Shown piece by piece: positions 37,614 through 45,728 of a stretch of DNA of 64,000 bases. Within the stretch, counting starts at the first letter, position 1; each line of letters begins with the position of its first letter. The position numbers and the translations under genes are program-made. This stretch comes from JANLYC01 sp963750495 (GTDB taxonomy: Bacteria > Actinomycetota > Actinomycetes > Propionibacteriales > Nocardioidaceae), in assembly GCA_963750495.1 (NCBI GenBank), contig CAVVQV010000004.1, positions 62,001 through 126,000 on the forward strand. The letters run 5' to 3'. Under the pieces are notes generated by a model, which saw only the letters and a list, made by a program, of their open reading frames with translations, searched no databases and was not told the origin of the DNA.

Positions 37614-38353
37614 CACGCCGGTTCGTCCGTGTCGACGTCGCGACGATGTGGACGCGCCCGGATGCACCGCGGCCACGCGATGAGCTTGCGGTCCAGGACG
37701 AGCCCGACATCGAGGCCTGGGCGCGGTCGCTGGACGCGGAGGGCCGGATGGACCTGCACGACCGCACGTTGACGCAGCTGCTGCGCGACGAACCGGTCGA
37801 TGTCCTGGCCGACGCGGACGGCTGGGCCGAGGTCGCGGCACCCTGGCAGCCCGCCCCGGAGCACCACGACGGCTACCACGGCTGGGTGCGGGCGGCCCAC
37901 CTGGGCGACGACCGTCTGCGCGGCGGCACCAGCCCCCACCCCGAGCCCACGATCGCCGCCGATCGGCTCGCCGTCGTCGACGAGGCGAGGACGTTCGTCG
38001 GTCTGCAGTACGTCTGGGGTGGCCTGAGCCCCTGGGGGCTGGACTGCTCCGGGCTCGTCCACCTCGCCTATCGGAGAGCCGGTGTCGTCGTCCCCCGCGA
38101 CGCCTATGCCCAGCATGCCGCCGCCACCGCGGTACCACTTGGTGCGGAGCAGCCCGGCGACCTCTACTTCTTCGCCCGCGACGACGGCCACGTCTTCCAC
38201 GTCGGGTTCGTCACGGAGCCCGGCCGGATGCTGCACGCTCCGGAAACCGGCGGTGGTGGGCTGATCGAGGAGGCGCCGCTGCCACCGGAGCGCCGAGCCC
38301 GTCTTGCCGCTGCGGGCCGGTTCCTCGACGGGTCGTCGCCGGCGGGTGGCTAG
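37610..38353 (+). CDS. NlpC/P60 peptidase with SH3-like domain (YkfC-like)
   Basis: 247 aa. N-terminal half contains an SH3b-like segment (VDVLADADGWAEV and GWVRAAHLG). Residues ~115-240 are an NlpC/P60 cysteine peptidase with catalytic Cys in LDCSGLVHLAYR, and His in GHVFHVGFV. No signal peptide is present. It thus resembles the cytoplasmic YkfC, which cleaves gamma-D-Glu-diamino-acid bonds of recycled murein peptides, and not secreted lytic enzymes. Coupled by GTGA to the epimerase gene. Its TAG stop shares the palindrome CTAG with the stop of convergent terC. Confidence 0.87.
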   Translation: MTRRFVRVDVATMWTRPDAPRPRDELAVQDEPDIEAWARSLDAEGRMDLHDRTLTQLLRDEPVDVLADADGWAEVAAPWQPAPEHHDGYHGWVRAAHLGDDRLRGGTSPHPEPTIAADRLAVVDEARTFVGLQYVWGGLSPWGLDCSGLVHLAYRRAGVVVPRDAYAQHAAATAVPLGAEQPGDLYFFARDDGHVFHVGFVTEPGRMLHAPETGGGGLIEEAPLPPERRARLAAAGRFLDGSSPAGG

Positions 38354-39366
38354 TCGGCGGTCCCGTCCGGAGGCCCGGCCGTGGTCTGACGCGCGACCGC
38401 TCGCCCTCTGGGGGACGACAGGCTGGCGACCGTCGTCACGGCCAGGATGCCGACGATGACCACCAGGGAGAGCCAGATGGGGATGTCGGGGGCCCATCCG
38501 ACGTGCTCACCGCCGTTGATGAACGACAGCTCGTTCTCGTGCAGGGCATGCAGCACGAGCTTGACGCCGATGAACCCGAGCAGGATCGACAGTCCGTAGG
38601 ACAGGTAGACGAGCCGCTGCAGCAGCCCTCCGATGAGGAAGTACAGCTGGCGCAGCCCCATCAGCGCGAACACGTTCGCGGTGAGGACCAGGTACGGCTC
38701 CTTCGTCAGGCCGTAGATCGCCGGGATCGAGTCGAGGGCGAAGAGCAGGTCGGTCGTGCCCAGAGTCACCACGACGAGGAACATGGGGGTGATCAGCCGT
38801 TTGCCGTGCTTGCGCACGATGACCTTGGCGCCGTGGTAGTCCGGCGTTGCCGGGAACGTGCCTGCGACCCAGCGCACCAGCCGGTTCTCGTGGAACTCGT
38901 CCTCGTTCTGTTGGCCTTCCTTGGCGATCTTGGCCGCGGTGAGGACGAGGAACAGGCCGAAGATGTAGAAGACCCAGCTGAACTGGTTGATCGCCGCGGC
39001 ACCGACCGCGATGAAGATCCCGCGCATGATGAGCGCCAGCACGATGCCGATCAGCAGCGCGGACTGCTGGTACTTCCTGGGTACGGCGAACTTCTGGAAG
39101 ATGATGATGAAGATGAACAGGTTGTCGATCGACAGCGAGTACTCCGTCAGCCAGCCGGCGTAGAACTCCGTGCCGTAGCGCGGTCCCGAGAAGATCAGCA
39201 CGCCGAGCCCGAACGCGACGGCGGCACCGAGGAAGAAAGCCAGGTGGCGGCCTACCTCGCCCATCGATGGCTCGTGGGGGCGTCGGCCGATGACGAAGAC
39301 ATCGACCACCAGGAACACGGTGGTGACGACGATGGTGAGCGTCCACACCCAGGTGGGCACGTCCAT
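38350..39366 (-). CDS. TerC/Alx family membrane protein, probable Mn2+ exporter
   Basis: 338 aa with about nine membrane segments. Family signature residues include TEYSLSIDNLFIFI (acidic residue in the first conserved pair) and LFALDSIPAIYG (Asp in the second). Recent work on Alx/TerC-family proteins supports manganese export; older annotation is tellurium resistance. A probable yybP-ykoY-type Mn2+ riboswitch in its leader supports the metal role. The ATG at 39366 follows CGGAAGGTC. Monocistronic, downstream of uvrB. Confidence 0.88.
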   Translation of the reverse strand: MDVPTWVWTLTIVVTTVFLVVDVFVIGRRPHEPSMGEVGRHLAFFLGAAVAFGLGVLIFSGPRYGTEFYAGWLTEYSLSIDNLFIFIIIFQKFAVPRKYQQSALLIGIVLALIMRGIFIAVGAAAINQFSWVFYIFGLFLVLTAAKIAKEGQQNEDEFHENRLVRWVAGTFPATPDYHGAKVIVRKHGKRLITPMFLVVVTLGTTDLLFALDSIPAIYGLTKEPYLVLTANVFALMGLRQLYFLIGGLLQRLVYLSYGLSILLGFIGVKLVLHALHENELSFINGGEHVGWAPDIPIWLSLVVIVGILAVTTVASLSSPRGRAVARQTTAGPPDGTAD

Positions 39367-39419
39367 GGAGGTTGACCTTCCGGAGAGTCTTGGCAGCCGC
39401 GCGGACCGCGTGCTGCCGG

Positions 39420-39545
39420 GAACCTGCTCCGGAGGTCTCTTCCGCCCGCTTCAGCGGACCTGCGACGCCGGGCCGCTGCGACAAATCGCGCTTCGACCGT
39501 GATGACGACATCGCAACGAAGGAATACTCCCCTCCTGCGTGACCA
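39420..39545 (-). promoter_or_regulatory. Probable yybP-ykoY manganese riboswitch
   Basis: The terC leader on the minus strand contains the conserved loop GGGGAGTA (39525-39532). It is flanked by paired GGAG/ATTCC-type sequence. About 80 bases on is GGAAGAGACCTCC (39431-39443), which fits the second conserved loop (AGACC) that docks with it. This order and its place before a TerC/Alx gene are the hallmarks of the family. Boundaries are approximate; no covariance model was run. Confidence 0.7.
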
Positions 39546-39603
39546 GTCTCTCAGAAGGGCCGGGCGCTCGCCAACTCACGGGGCGGCCGCTTGGCAGCCA
39601 GGG

Positions 39604-41709
39604 TCAGCTGACGCCGGCCGCCACCATCTGACGCAGCTCCTTCTTCAGCTCGGAGATCTCGTCACGCAACCGCGCCGCAACCTCGAACTGCAGCTCGGCT
39701 GCGGCGGCATGCATCTGGTCGGTGAGCTGTTGGACGAGGTCGGCCAGGTCGGTCGACGGGAGTCCGGCCAAGCTGCGCGCATGTGTGCCCGCGTCCTTGC
39801 TCGACAGGCCGGGGACCGGTGCCTTGCCGCGGGACTGCTGGCGCCCGCCACCCCCGAGCAGCTCTGCGGTGTCGGCATCCTCGCGCGCCAGCATGTCGGT
39901 GATGTCGGCGATGCGCTTGCGCAACGGTTGCGGATCGACCCCGGCGGCCTCGTTGTAGGCGACCTGCTTGGCGCGGCGCCGGTTGGTCTCGTCGATCGCC
40001 TTCGCCATGGAGTCGGTCACCCGGTCGGCGTACATGATCACCTGGCCGGACACGTTCCGCGCGGCCCGTCCGATCGTCTGGATCAGCGAGGTGCCGGAAC
40101 GCAGGAAGCCTTCCTTGTCGGCGTCGAGGATCGCCACGAGAGACACCTCGGGCAAGTCGAGCCCCTCACGGAGCAGGTTGATGCCGACGAGGACGTCGTA
40201 GAGACCGAGCCGTAGCTCGCGCAGGAGCTCGATACGCCGCAAGGTGTCGACCTCGGAGTGCAGGTAGCGCGTGCGCACCCCGCTCTCGAGCAGGTAGTCG
40301 GTGAGGTCTTCGGACATCTTCTTGGTCAGCGTCGTGACCAGGACGCGCTCGCCGCGCTCGGTGCGGGTGTTGATCTCGCCGATCAGGTCGTCGATCTGGC
40401 CCTTCGTGCCCTTGACGATGACCTCGGGGTCGATCAGCCCGGTCGGCCGGATGATCTGCTCGACGGTGGACTCGACCCGCGACAGCTCGTAAGGGCCTGG
40501 CGTTGCCGAGAGATAGATCGTCTGGCCGATGCGCTCGAGGAACTCCTCCCACCGCAGCGGCCGGTTGTCCATCGCACTCGGGAGCCGGAAACCGTGCTCG
40601 ACCAGGGTGCGCTTGCGCGACATGTCGCCTTCGTACATGCCGCCGATCTGCGGGACTGTCACGTGTGACTCGTCGACCACGAGCAGGAAGTCCTCGGGGA
40701 AGTAGTCGAGCAGGCAGTTCGGCGCCGAACCGGCGGTGCGCCCGTCGATGTGTCGCGAGTAGTTCTCGATGCCGCTGCACGTGCCGACCTGCCGCATCAT
40801 CTCGACGTCGTACGACGTACGCATGCGCAGCCGTTGCGCCTCGAGCAGCTGGCCACCGCGTTCGAGCTCGAGCAGGCGGGTCTCGAGCTCCGCCTCGATG
40901 CCGGCGATCGCGCGTTCCATCCGCTCCGGGCCGGCGACGTAGTGCGAGGCGGGGAAGACATAGAGCTGGGTGTCCTCGCTGAGGACCTCACCGGTCACCG
41001 GGTGCAGGGTCATCAGGCGCTCGATCTCGTCACCGAAGAACTCGACGCGGATGGGGTGCTCCTCATACACCGGGAAGATCTCGAGCGTGTCGCCCCGGAC
41101 CCGGAACGTGCCTCGGGTGAAGGACAGGTCGTTGCGGGCGTACTGGATGCCGACGAGCTGCCTGAGCAGGGTGTCGCGGTCGAACTCGCCACCGACCTTG
41201 AGCGGGATCATCCGGTCGACGTACTCCTGCGGCGTGCCGAGTCCGTAGATGCAGGAGACGCTCGAGACGACGACGACGTCGCGGCGGGTCAGCAGGGAGT
41301 TGGTCGTGGAGTGACGCAGCCGCTCGACCTCTTCGTTGATCGAGGAGTCCTTCTCGATGTAGGTGTCCGTCTGGGGGACGTAGGCCTCGGGCTGGTAGTA
41401 GTCGTAGTAGGAGACGAAGTACTCGACGGCGTTGTCGGGGAACAGCTCACGCAGCTCGTTGGCGAATTGGGCGGCCAGCGTCTTGTTGGGCAGCATCACC
41501 AGGGTCGGACGCTGCACCCGCTCGACCAGCCACGCGACGCTGGCGGTCTTGCCGGTGCCGGTGGCACCCAGCAGCACCACGTCCTTCTCGCCGCCCTCGA
41601 TCCGACGCTGCATGTCGTCGATCGCGGCAGGCTGGTCACCCGACGGTTGATAGTCGGAGACGACCTTGAACGGCGCGACGGTGCGCTCGAGATCGGTGAC
41701 AGGTCTCAT
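39604..41709 (-). CDS. uvrB: Excinuclease ABC subunit UvrB
   Basis: 701 aa. Helicase-like damage verifier of excision repair. Walker A GATGTGKTAS, beta-hairpin YYDYYQPEAYVPQTDTYIEK, helicase motif VDESHVTVPQ, motif VI QTIGRAARN, and a C-terminal UVR motif (AAAELQFEVAARLRDEI) for UvrC contact. Start at the ATG at 41709, behind TAGGCT plus seven bases, so it may be leaderless; a TTG ten codons upstream is less likely. Confidence 0.96.
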   Translation of the reverse strand: MRPVTDLERTVAPFKVVSDYQPSGDQPAAIDDMQRRIEGGEKDVVLLGATGTGKTASVAWLVERVQRPTLVMLPNKTLAAQFANELRELFPDNAVEYFVSYYDYYQPEAYVPQTDTYIEKDSSINEEVERLRHSTTNSLLTRRDVVVVSSVSCIYGLGTPQEYVDRMIPLKVGGEFDRDTLLRQLVGIQYARNDLSFTRGTFRVRGDTLEIFPVYEEHPIRVEFFGDEIERLMTLHPVTGEVLSEDTQLYVFPASHYVAGPERMERAIAGIEAELETRLLELERGGQLLEAQRLRMRTSYDVEMMRQVGTCSGIENYSRHIDGRTAGSAPNCLLDYFPEDFLLVVDESHVTVPQIGGMYEGDMSRKRTLVEHGFRLPSAMDNRPLRWEEFLERIGQTIYLSATPGPYELSRVESTVEQIIRPTGLIDPEVIVKGTKGQIDDLIGEINTRTERGERVLVTTLTKKMSEDLTDYLLESGVRTRYLHSEVDTLRRIELLRELRLGLYDVLVGINLLREGLDLPEVSLVAILDADKEGFLRSGTSLIQTIGRAARNVSGQVIMYADRVTDSMAKAIDETNRRRAKQVAYNEAAGVDPQPLRKRIADITDMLAREDADTAELLGGGGRQQSRGKAPVPGLSSKDAGTHARSLAGLPSTDLADLVQQLTDQMHAAAAELQFEVAARLRDEISELKKELRQMVAAGVS

Positions 41710-41716
41710 GGCTCCG

Positions 41717-41722
41717 AGCCTA
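41717..41722 (-). promoter_or_regulatory. -10 box TAGGCT upstream of uvrB
   Basis: TAGGCT, seven bases (CGGAGCC), then the uvrB ATG on the minus strand. Confidence 0.4.
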
Positions 41723-41744
41723 CGGCCCCCCGCCGACAATGGAC

Positions 41745-41772
41745 GGACTGCAGCGGCGAAGCCGCGCAGTCC
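41745..41772 (-). terminator. Hairpin after the methyltransferase gene, with a partial second copy
   Basis: GGACTGCAGCGGC and GCCGCGCAGTCC pair around a GAA loop with a single bulge. The parts CGGCGAAGCCG and GCCGCGCAGTCCG recur at 41798-41808 and 41823-41835. It lies between the methyltransferase stop and uvrB start on the same strand. Confidence 0.6.
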
Positions 41773-41849
41773 GGCTCAACAAACCACGTGCGCCTATCGG
41801 CGAAGCCGTTCGGTCCGGCCCAGCCGCGCAGTCCGCCTGACTTCCCCGG

Positions 41850-42644
41850 CTACTCCGCCGGCTTCCTTGCCAGGACGGAGAACACGGTCACCGAGACGAA
41901 CGCCCAACCCTCCTGGGCGGCCCGGGCGAGGTCGGCGAGCAGCGTCGCTCGCTCGTCGGCTGTGATGGCGCCCTCGGCCACCGCGCCCGCGGTGGAGTGC
42001 TCGATCATGGGCGCCGCACCTGCCACCTGCTGAGGCAGGATGGTCGCCTGCGAACCGATGTCGGGGTCGACGACGAGCCCTGCCGTCGTGAGCAGCCGCG
42101 GCAGTCGCCGACCCGAGAACGGGTTCGCCCAGTCGCCCCACATGAAGACCTGCAGACGCCGCACCACGTCCGGGTGACCTGGATGCATGATCGCCGACCC
42201 CCAGTCGCTGTCGATGATCGCGACGCGTCCGCCGGGGCGCAGGATCCGCGCAACCTCGGAGCTGGCCCGCTCGGGGTCGTCGAGGTGCTGGAAGACCCGT
42301 TCGGATCTCACGAGGTCGACGCTGGAGTCGTCGAAGGGCAGATCATGAGCGTCCCCGTCCAGGAACGTCGCGCGTGACCCTGCTTCGCGGGCTCTGGTCT
42401 CGGCGAGAACGCGCATCCGACTGCTGGGCTCGACTCCCACCGCGCGCCCCGTCTCTCCGACCAGCCGGGCGAACGACTGGACGTCCTCGCCCGTTCCCGA
42501 GCCGATGTCGACGGCGGTCTCGCCCGGTTGCGGCGCCAGCCGGTCCACCGTCCAGCTCCGTAGCCGTCTGGTCGCCGGTGCCCCTGCCTGCAGGTCGAGG
42601 ACCTCGACGAGCCTCCGGAAGGCCTCATCGTCCACGCTCTCCAT
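41850..42644 (-). CDS. SAM-dependent methyltransferase (class I, UbiE-like)
   Basis: 264 aa. SAM-binding motif I is VDIGSGTGEDVQSFA (~residue 45). GDAHDLPFDDSSVDLV and the post-motif LRPGGRVAIIDSDWG are typical of Methyltransf_11 proteins. Substrate unknown. Independent of neighbours: a hairpin separates it from uvrB, and 168 bp without recognisable elements separate it from the PAP2 gene. Confidence 0.85.
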   Translation of the reverse strand: MESVDDEAFRRLVEVLDLQAGAPATRRLRSWTVDRLAPQPGETAVDIGSGTGEDVQSFARLVGETGRAVGVEPSSRMRVLAETRAREAGSRATFLDGDAHDLPFDDSSVDLVRSERVFQHLDDPERASSEVARILRPGGRVAIIDSDWGSAIMHPGHPDVVRRLQVFMWGDWANPFSGRRLPRLLTTAGLVVDPDIGSQATILPQQVAGAAPMIEHSTAGAVAEGAITADERATLLADLARAAQEGWAFVSVTVFSVLARKPAE

Positions 42645-42812
42645 CGCCGCGCTGCGAAATCCCCGGCGCGGCCGTCCCGACCGGCTCCGCCGCAGCGCCG
42701 TCAGCGCCTTCTGTCATCAGCGTCCCTCTCCGTCAGGACTGCCAGGAGGATGCTCCCGGGAATCCCGGTTGTCCAGGTTCGGGTGCCGACGGTCGGCCAG
42801 GCGAGACCTGTG

Positions 42813-43487
42813 TCAACGGGCCGTCTCTGCCCAGTGCTGGACCACCGAGAACCCCAGGACCAGCACCGCCATACCGAGGACCAGCGATGCCAATGCGTCA
42901 CTGAGCCAGTGAAAGCCGCCGAACACCGTCGACGCTGCCACCAGCACGCCGGCCATCTCGCCGGCCACGTGACCCCGGTGGCGGGCCTGCCGTGTCGAAC
43001 CGCCGCGCCAGGTCGAGAGCATGAAGACCAGGGCCCCGAAGCTCACCGTCGCCATGGCCGTGTGCCCCGACGGGAAGAACCCCGCGTAGTCATCGGCCAG
43101 CGCCGACGTCGCCGGCCCCGGCCGGGCCACCAGGTGCTTCAGGCCGACGACGACGGCGCCGGTCGCGGCAAGCTGACTCACCACCAGGACTCCAGGCCAC
43201 CAGCGCCAGTGCGCGTGCATCGTCACCAGCGCAGCCACGACGGCCGCCGTACTGCCGATACCGACGTTCCCGAGCAGGCCGACGACGCGCGTCCACTCGG
43301 GTGCCCCGCCTGCCGGGAACGTCGTGTCCCGGACCGTCCGGTCAAGCGAAGTCAGCAGCCCGCCCGCCAGCACGTCGGCCGTGATCAGTGCGAGGGCCAG
43401 CAGCGCCGACCCGACGATCACCAGGTCCGCCGTGGGTAGCCGGCACCGCGCCCACATGGCACCGACGCGACGTACGGGCTCCCTCAT
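42813..43487 (-). CDS. PAP2-superfamily membrane phosphatase
   Basis: 224 aa with about five or six membrane segments. The phosphatase signature is present in order: KHLVARPGP, FFPSGHTAMA, and STVFGGFHWLSDAL with the catalytic His and Asp. Likely dephosphorylates a lipid phosphate such as undecaprenyl diphosphate or phosphatidic acid in the membrane. ATGA overlap with the DNA glycosylase gene upstream. Confidence 0.88.
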   Translation of the reverse strand: MREPVRRVGAMWARCRLPTADLVIVGSALLALALITADVLAGGLLTSLDRTVRDTTFPAGGAPEWTRVVGLLGNVGIGSTAAVVAALVTMHAHWRWWPGVLVVSQLAATGAVVVGLKHLVARPGPATSALADDYAGFFPSGHTAMATVSFGALVFMLSTWRGGSTRQARHRGHVAGEMAGVLVAASTVFGGFHWLSDALASLVLGMAVLVLGFSVVQHWAETAR

Positions 43488-44422
43488 CGGGGGAGGTGCG
43501 TGCGCGGGGCCATCCGTGGTCCGCGTCGGGGGCGACCCGGCAACCGCGTGGTGACGACATGTTGGATGCGGTAGCGGTGCGGCCGGTACGGCTCGAGCAG
43601 TGTCTCGAGCTCGGCGTCGGTGATCTCCTCGCCGGTCAGGGCGTAACCGACGTGGTTGGCGACGTGGTAGTCGGCGAAGCTCACCGCGTCCGCGTCTCCG
43701 TGCGCGCGCTGGCGCACTTCGGCGGCGGTCCAGACCCCGATGCCGGGCAGGGACCGCAGTCGGCGTTCGACCTCGGCTGCAGGCAGCCCGACAGTTCGTT
43801 CGAGGCTCTGCGCGACCCGAGCCGCCCGGAGGATCGTCTTCGAGCGCGCGCCGTCGATGTGGCAGCGCAGCCACTCCCAGGACGGGATCACCACGAGCGC
43901 CTCGGGTGTCGGCAGCGTGCGCATGCCACGGCCCGCGCCGGGACCCGGGGCGAGCTCGCCGAACCGGTGGACCAGCTGGCGCCAACCGGTCCACGCCTCC
44001 TGGCCCGTCACCTTCTGCTCGACCACGGCCGCAACGAGGGACTCGAGGACCAGGCCGCTGGTCGGGACGCGCCAGTGCGGGTTGCTGGCCCAGGCGGCGC
44101 GGATCAGGGGGTGGTCCGGCGTGAAGTCCGTGACGTCATCGTGAGCGCCCAGCAGGGCCGGACCCTGGGCGAGCATCCAGTCGGCCCCGCTCCCCCAGGC
44201 CTCGAGCTCGACCTCGGCTGTTGCCGGTCGCCGGGTGATGCGGAGCGTTGCTGGTCCGTCAGGAGTACGTGACGCCCGCCAGATCGTCCCGTCGGTATCA
44301 CGTTGGAACGTCGGGTCACCGCCGCCTCTGCGCAGCGGCCGCAGCACGTCGTACGGGTCGCACGGCCAGTCAGGTCTCCAGGAGCGGCTCACCGATCCAG
44401 CCGCCTTGGTCACCCCGGTCAC
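43484..44422 (-). CDS. DNA-3-methyladenine glycosylase II-type (AlkA/HhH-GPD) protein
   Basis: 312 aa. The helix-hairpin-helix is LRSLPGIGVWTAAEV, followed by the catalytic Asp in DAVSFADYHV, the HhH-GPD arrangement. AlkA-like helical parts lie before it (VVEQKVTGQEAW). Removes alkylated bases from DNA; exact specificity cannot be read. The stop overlaps the PAP2 start. Confidence 0.85.
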   Translation of the reverse strand: MTGVTKAAGSVSRSWRPDWPCDPYDVLRPLRRGGGDPTFQRDTDGTIWRASRTPDGPATLRITRRPATAEVELEAWGSGADWMLAQGPALLGAHDDVTDFTPDHPLIRAAWASNPHWRVPTSGLVLESLVAAVVEQKVTGQEAWTGWRQLVHRFGELAPGPGAGRGMRTLPTPEALVVIPSWEWLRCHIDGARSKTILRAARVAQSLERTVGLPAAEVERRLRSLPGIGVWTAAEVRQRAHGDADAVSFADYHVANHVGYALTGEEITDAELETLLEPYRPHRYRIQHVVTTRLPGRPRRGPRMAPRTHLPR

Positions 44423-44498
44423 CGGGCCAGCCTAGGCGTTCTCGGCGTGGCGTTGCTCGAGTCCTCCCGCTGACCGGGCCGGGTTGAGGTCGAGGGGA

Positions 44499-45087
44499 TC
44501 AGGCAGCCGGCAGCGCTGGGAGTGAGTCGACTCGTCGGTGGGTGCCGGTGGGGTCGACCAGGAGATAGCGGCCGTGGGGGGTGCGCCACACGAACACGCC
44601 GGTTCGGGTGGAGGTGGCGTGGGGGAAGCAGTCGACCGGGATGGTCAGGTGGACGGCTTCGCGGATCCGGTCGGGGATCTCATAGGCATCGACCGGGATC
44701 TGGTCGTTCAAGTCGATCACCGGTTTGACGGTCACGTGGGTGTGGCCGAGCCAGGACCTCACCCGGTCCACGGTGACAGGGCCGACCTGCTCCACCCTGG
44801 CTACGCCTTGACCGGTGGCCAGGGCCTGGTCGGTGAGGTGTGCACGTACAGCGTCACGTTGGACCGGGTATCCACTGGCCGGCGTGCGCGTGATGTGGTC
44901 TCGACCGGGTCATCCGGGTCGACGGGATCGGTCTGTCCGGTGGCGGCGTGGATGGCGGGACACGGCCATCGGGTGGGTGAGTCGACTCCCGGGCGCCTGC
45001 TCGACGTAGGACAGGGTGCCTGTCTCGTCGAGAGCATCGAGGTCTGTGTCGAACATGTGTTCGATTCTATCTGACATGTCTGACACT
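44499..45087 (-). pseudogene. Decayed DUF222/HNH endonuclease (13E12-repeat type) gene
   Basis: Three pieces of one family appear in different frames. The N-terminal DUF222 start is MFDTDLDALDETGTLSYVEQ (from 45057). A middle piece reads RSNVTLYVHTSPT, then, after a frameshift near 44840, DQALATGQGVARVEQVGPVTV and IPVDAYEIPDRIREAVHL. The C-terminal piece is GVFVWRTPHGRYLLVD, ending at 44499. Most of DUF222 and the HNH catalytic core are missing (internal deletions). DUF222/HNH genes multiply in actinobacterial genomes; this is a remnant with no expected product. Family assignment is from memory of the conserved segments. Confidence 0.75.
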
Positions 45088-45240
45088 GCCCAGACAATTT
45101 TCGCCTTGTGCACAAGGGTTCCGGAGTCTCGACAAGCCTGTTCTTGGTCCGTCGAGGGCTCGGCCGGCCATCGAAGCGGGCTCTGCCCGGAGGCCCGGGA
45201 TGCAGGCAAGCCGCAACCCGCGCCTGCGGAAACACCCGGG

Positions 45241-45639
45241 TCAGGGCGCGTGCTGGGACAGCACCGATCGGGCGTACGCAGACTCGGCATCGATGTCGAT
45301 GTGGCGCTGCTCGGTCCCGTTCCGCTCGATGACGACCACAAAACCCCCCGGTGTGGCCTGCAGTGCCACGAACGCGTCACCGAGCATGCTGCGGAGCTGC
45401 TCCTCCCGAGGCAACCACAGCACCTCGCTCTGCTCGATGCTGTCGAGCGCCCACTCGGTCGTCCCGTTGAACCCGAGCAGCCGGCCGGTGGTGAGCTCGT
45501 GCACCTCGACGACCATGTCGCTGACGGCGAACACCTGGTCGTCCAGGTCGCGGTTCGGGATCACGAAGCGGTCTCCGGTCGACGGGGTCCAGGTGACTCC
45601 GGCCTCCTGGAGTCGTTGGGCGAGCTCGAGGCTGATCAC
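45241..45639 (-). CDS. Conserved hypothetical protein, 132 aa
   Basis: Function not recognised. Soluble alpha/beta protein starting with VISLELAQRLQEAGVTW, then DRFVIPNRDLDDQVFAVSD and GFNGTTEWALDSIEQSEVLWLP. Relatives are common in actinobacteria, sometimes under unreliable names. The GTG start is chosen because TACGGT (45646-45651) ends exactly six bases before it. Divergent from the DNA ligase gene with 89 bp between starts. Confidence 0.7.
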   Translation of the reverse strand: MISLELAQRLQEAGVTWTPSTGDRFVIPNRDLDDQVFAVSDMVVEVHELTTGRLLGFNGTTEWALDSIEQSEVLWLPREEQLRSMLGDAFVALQATPGGFVVVIERNGTEQRHIDIDAESAYARSVLSQHAP

Positions 45640-45645
45640 CTTTCC

Positions 45646-45651
45646 ACCGTA
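45646..45651 (-). promoter_or_regulatory. -10 box TACGGT of a leaderless promoter
   Basis: TACGGT, then GGAAAG, then the GTG of the 132-aa protein on the minus strand. Confidence 0.4.
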
Positions 45652-45728
45652 CGTCGGCCTCGTGCCCGGCCTTCCAGCCTCGCATCCAGGTAGGGCGGGT
45701 GTCGGTACGGCGCGGCAGACTGGTGCGC

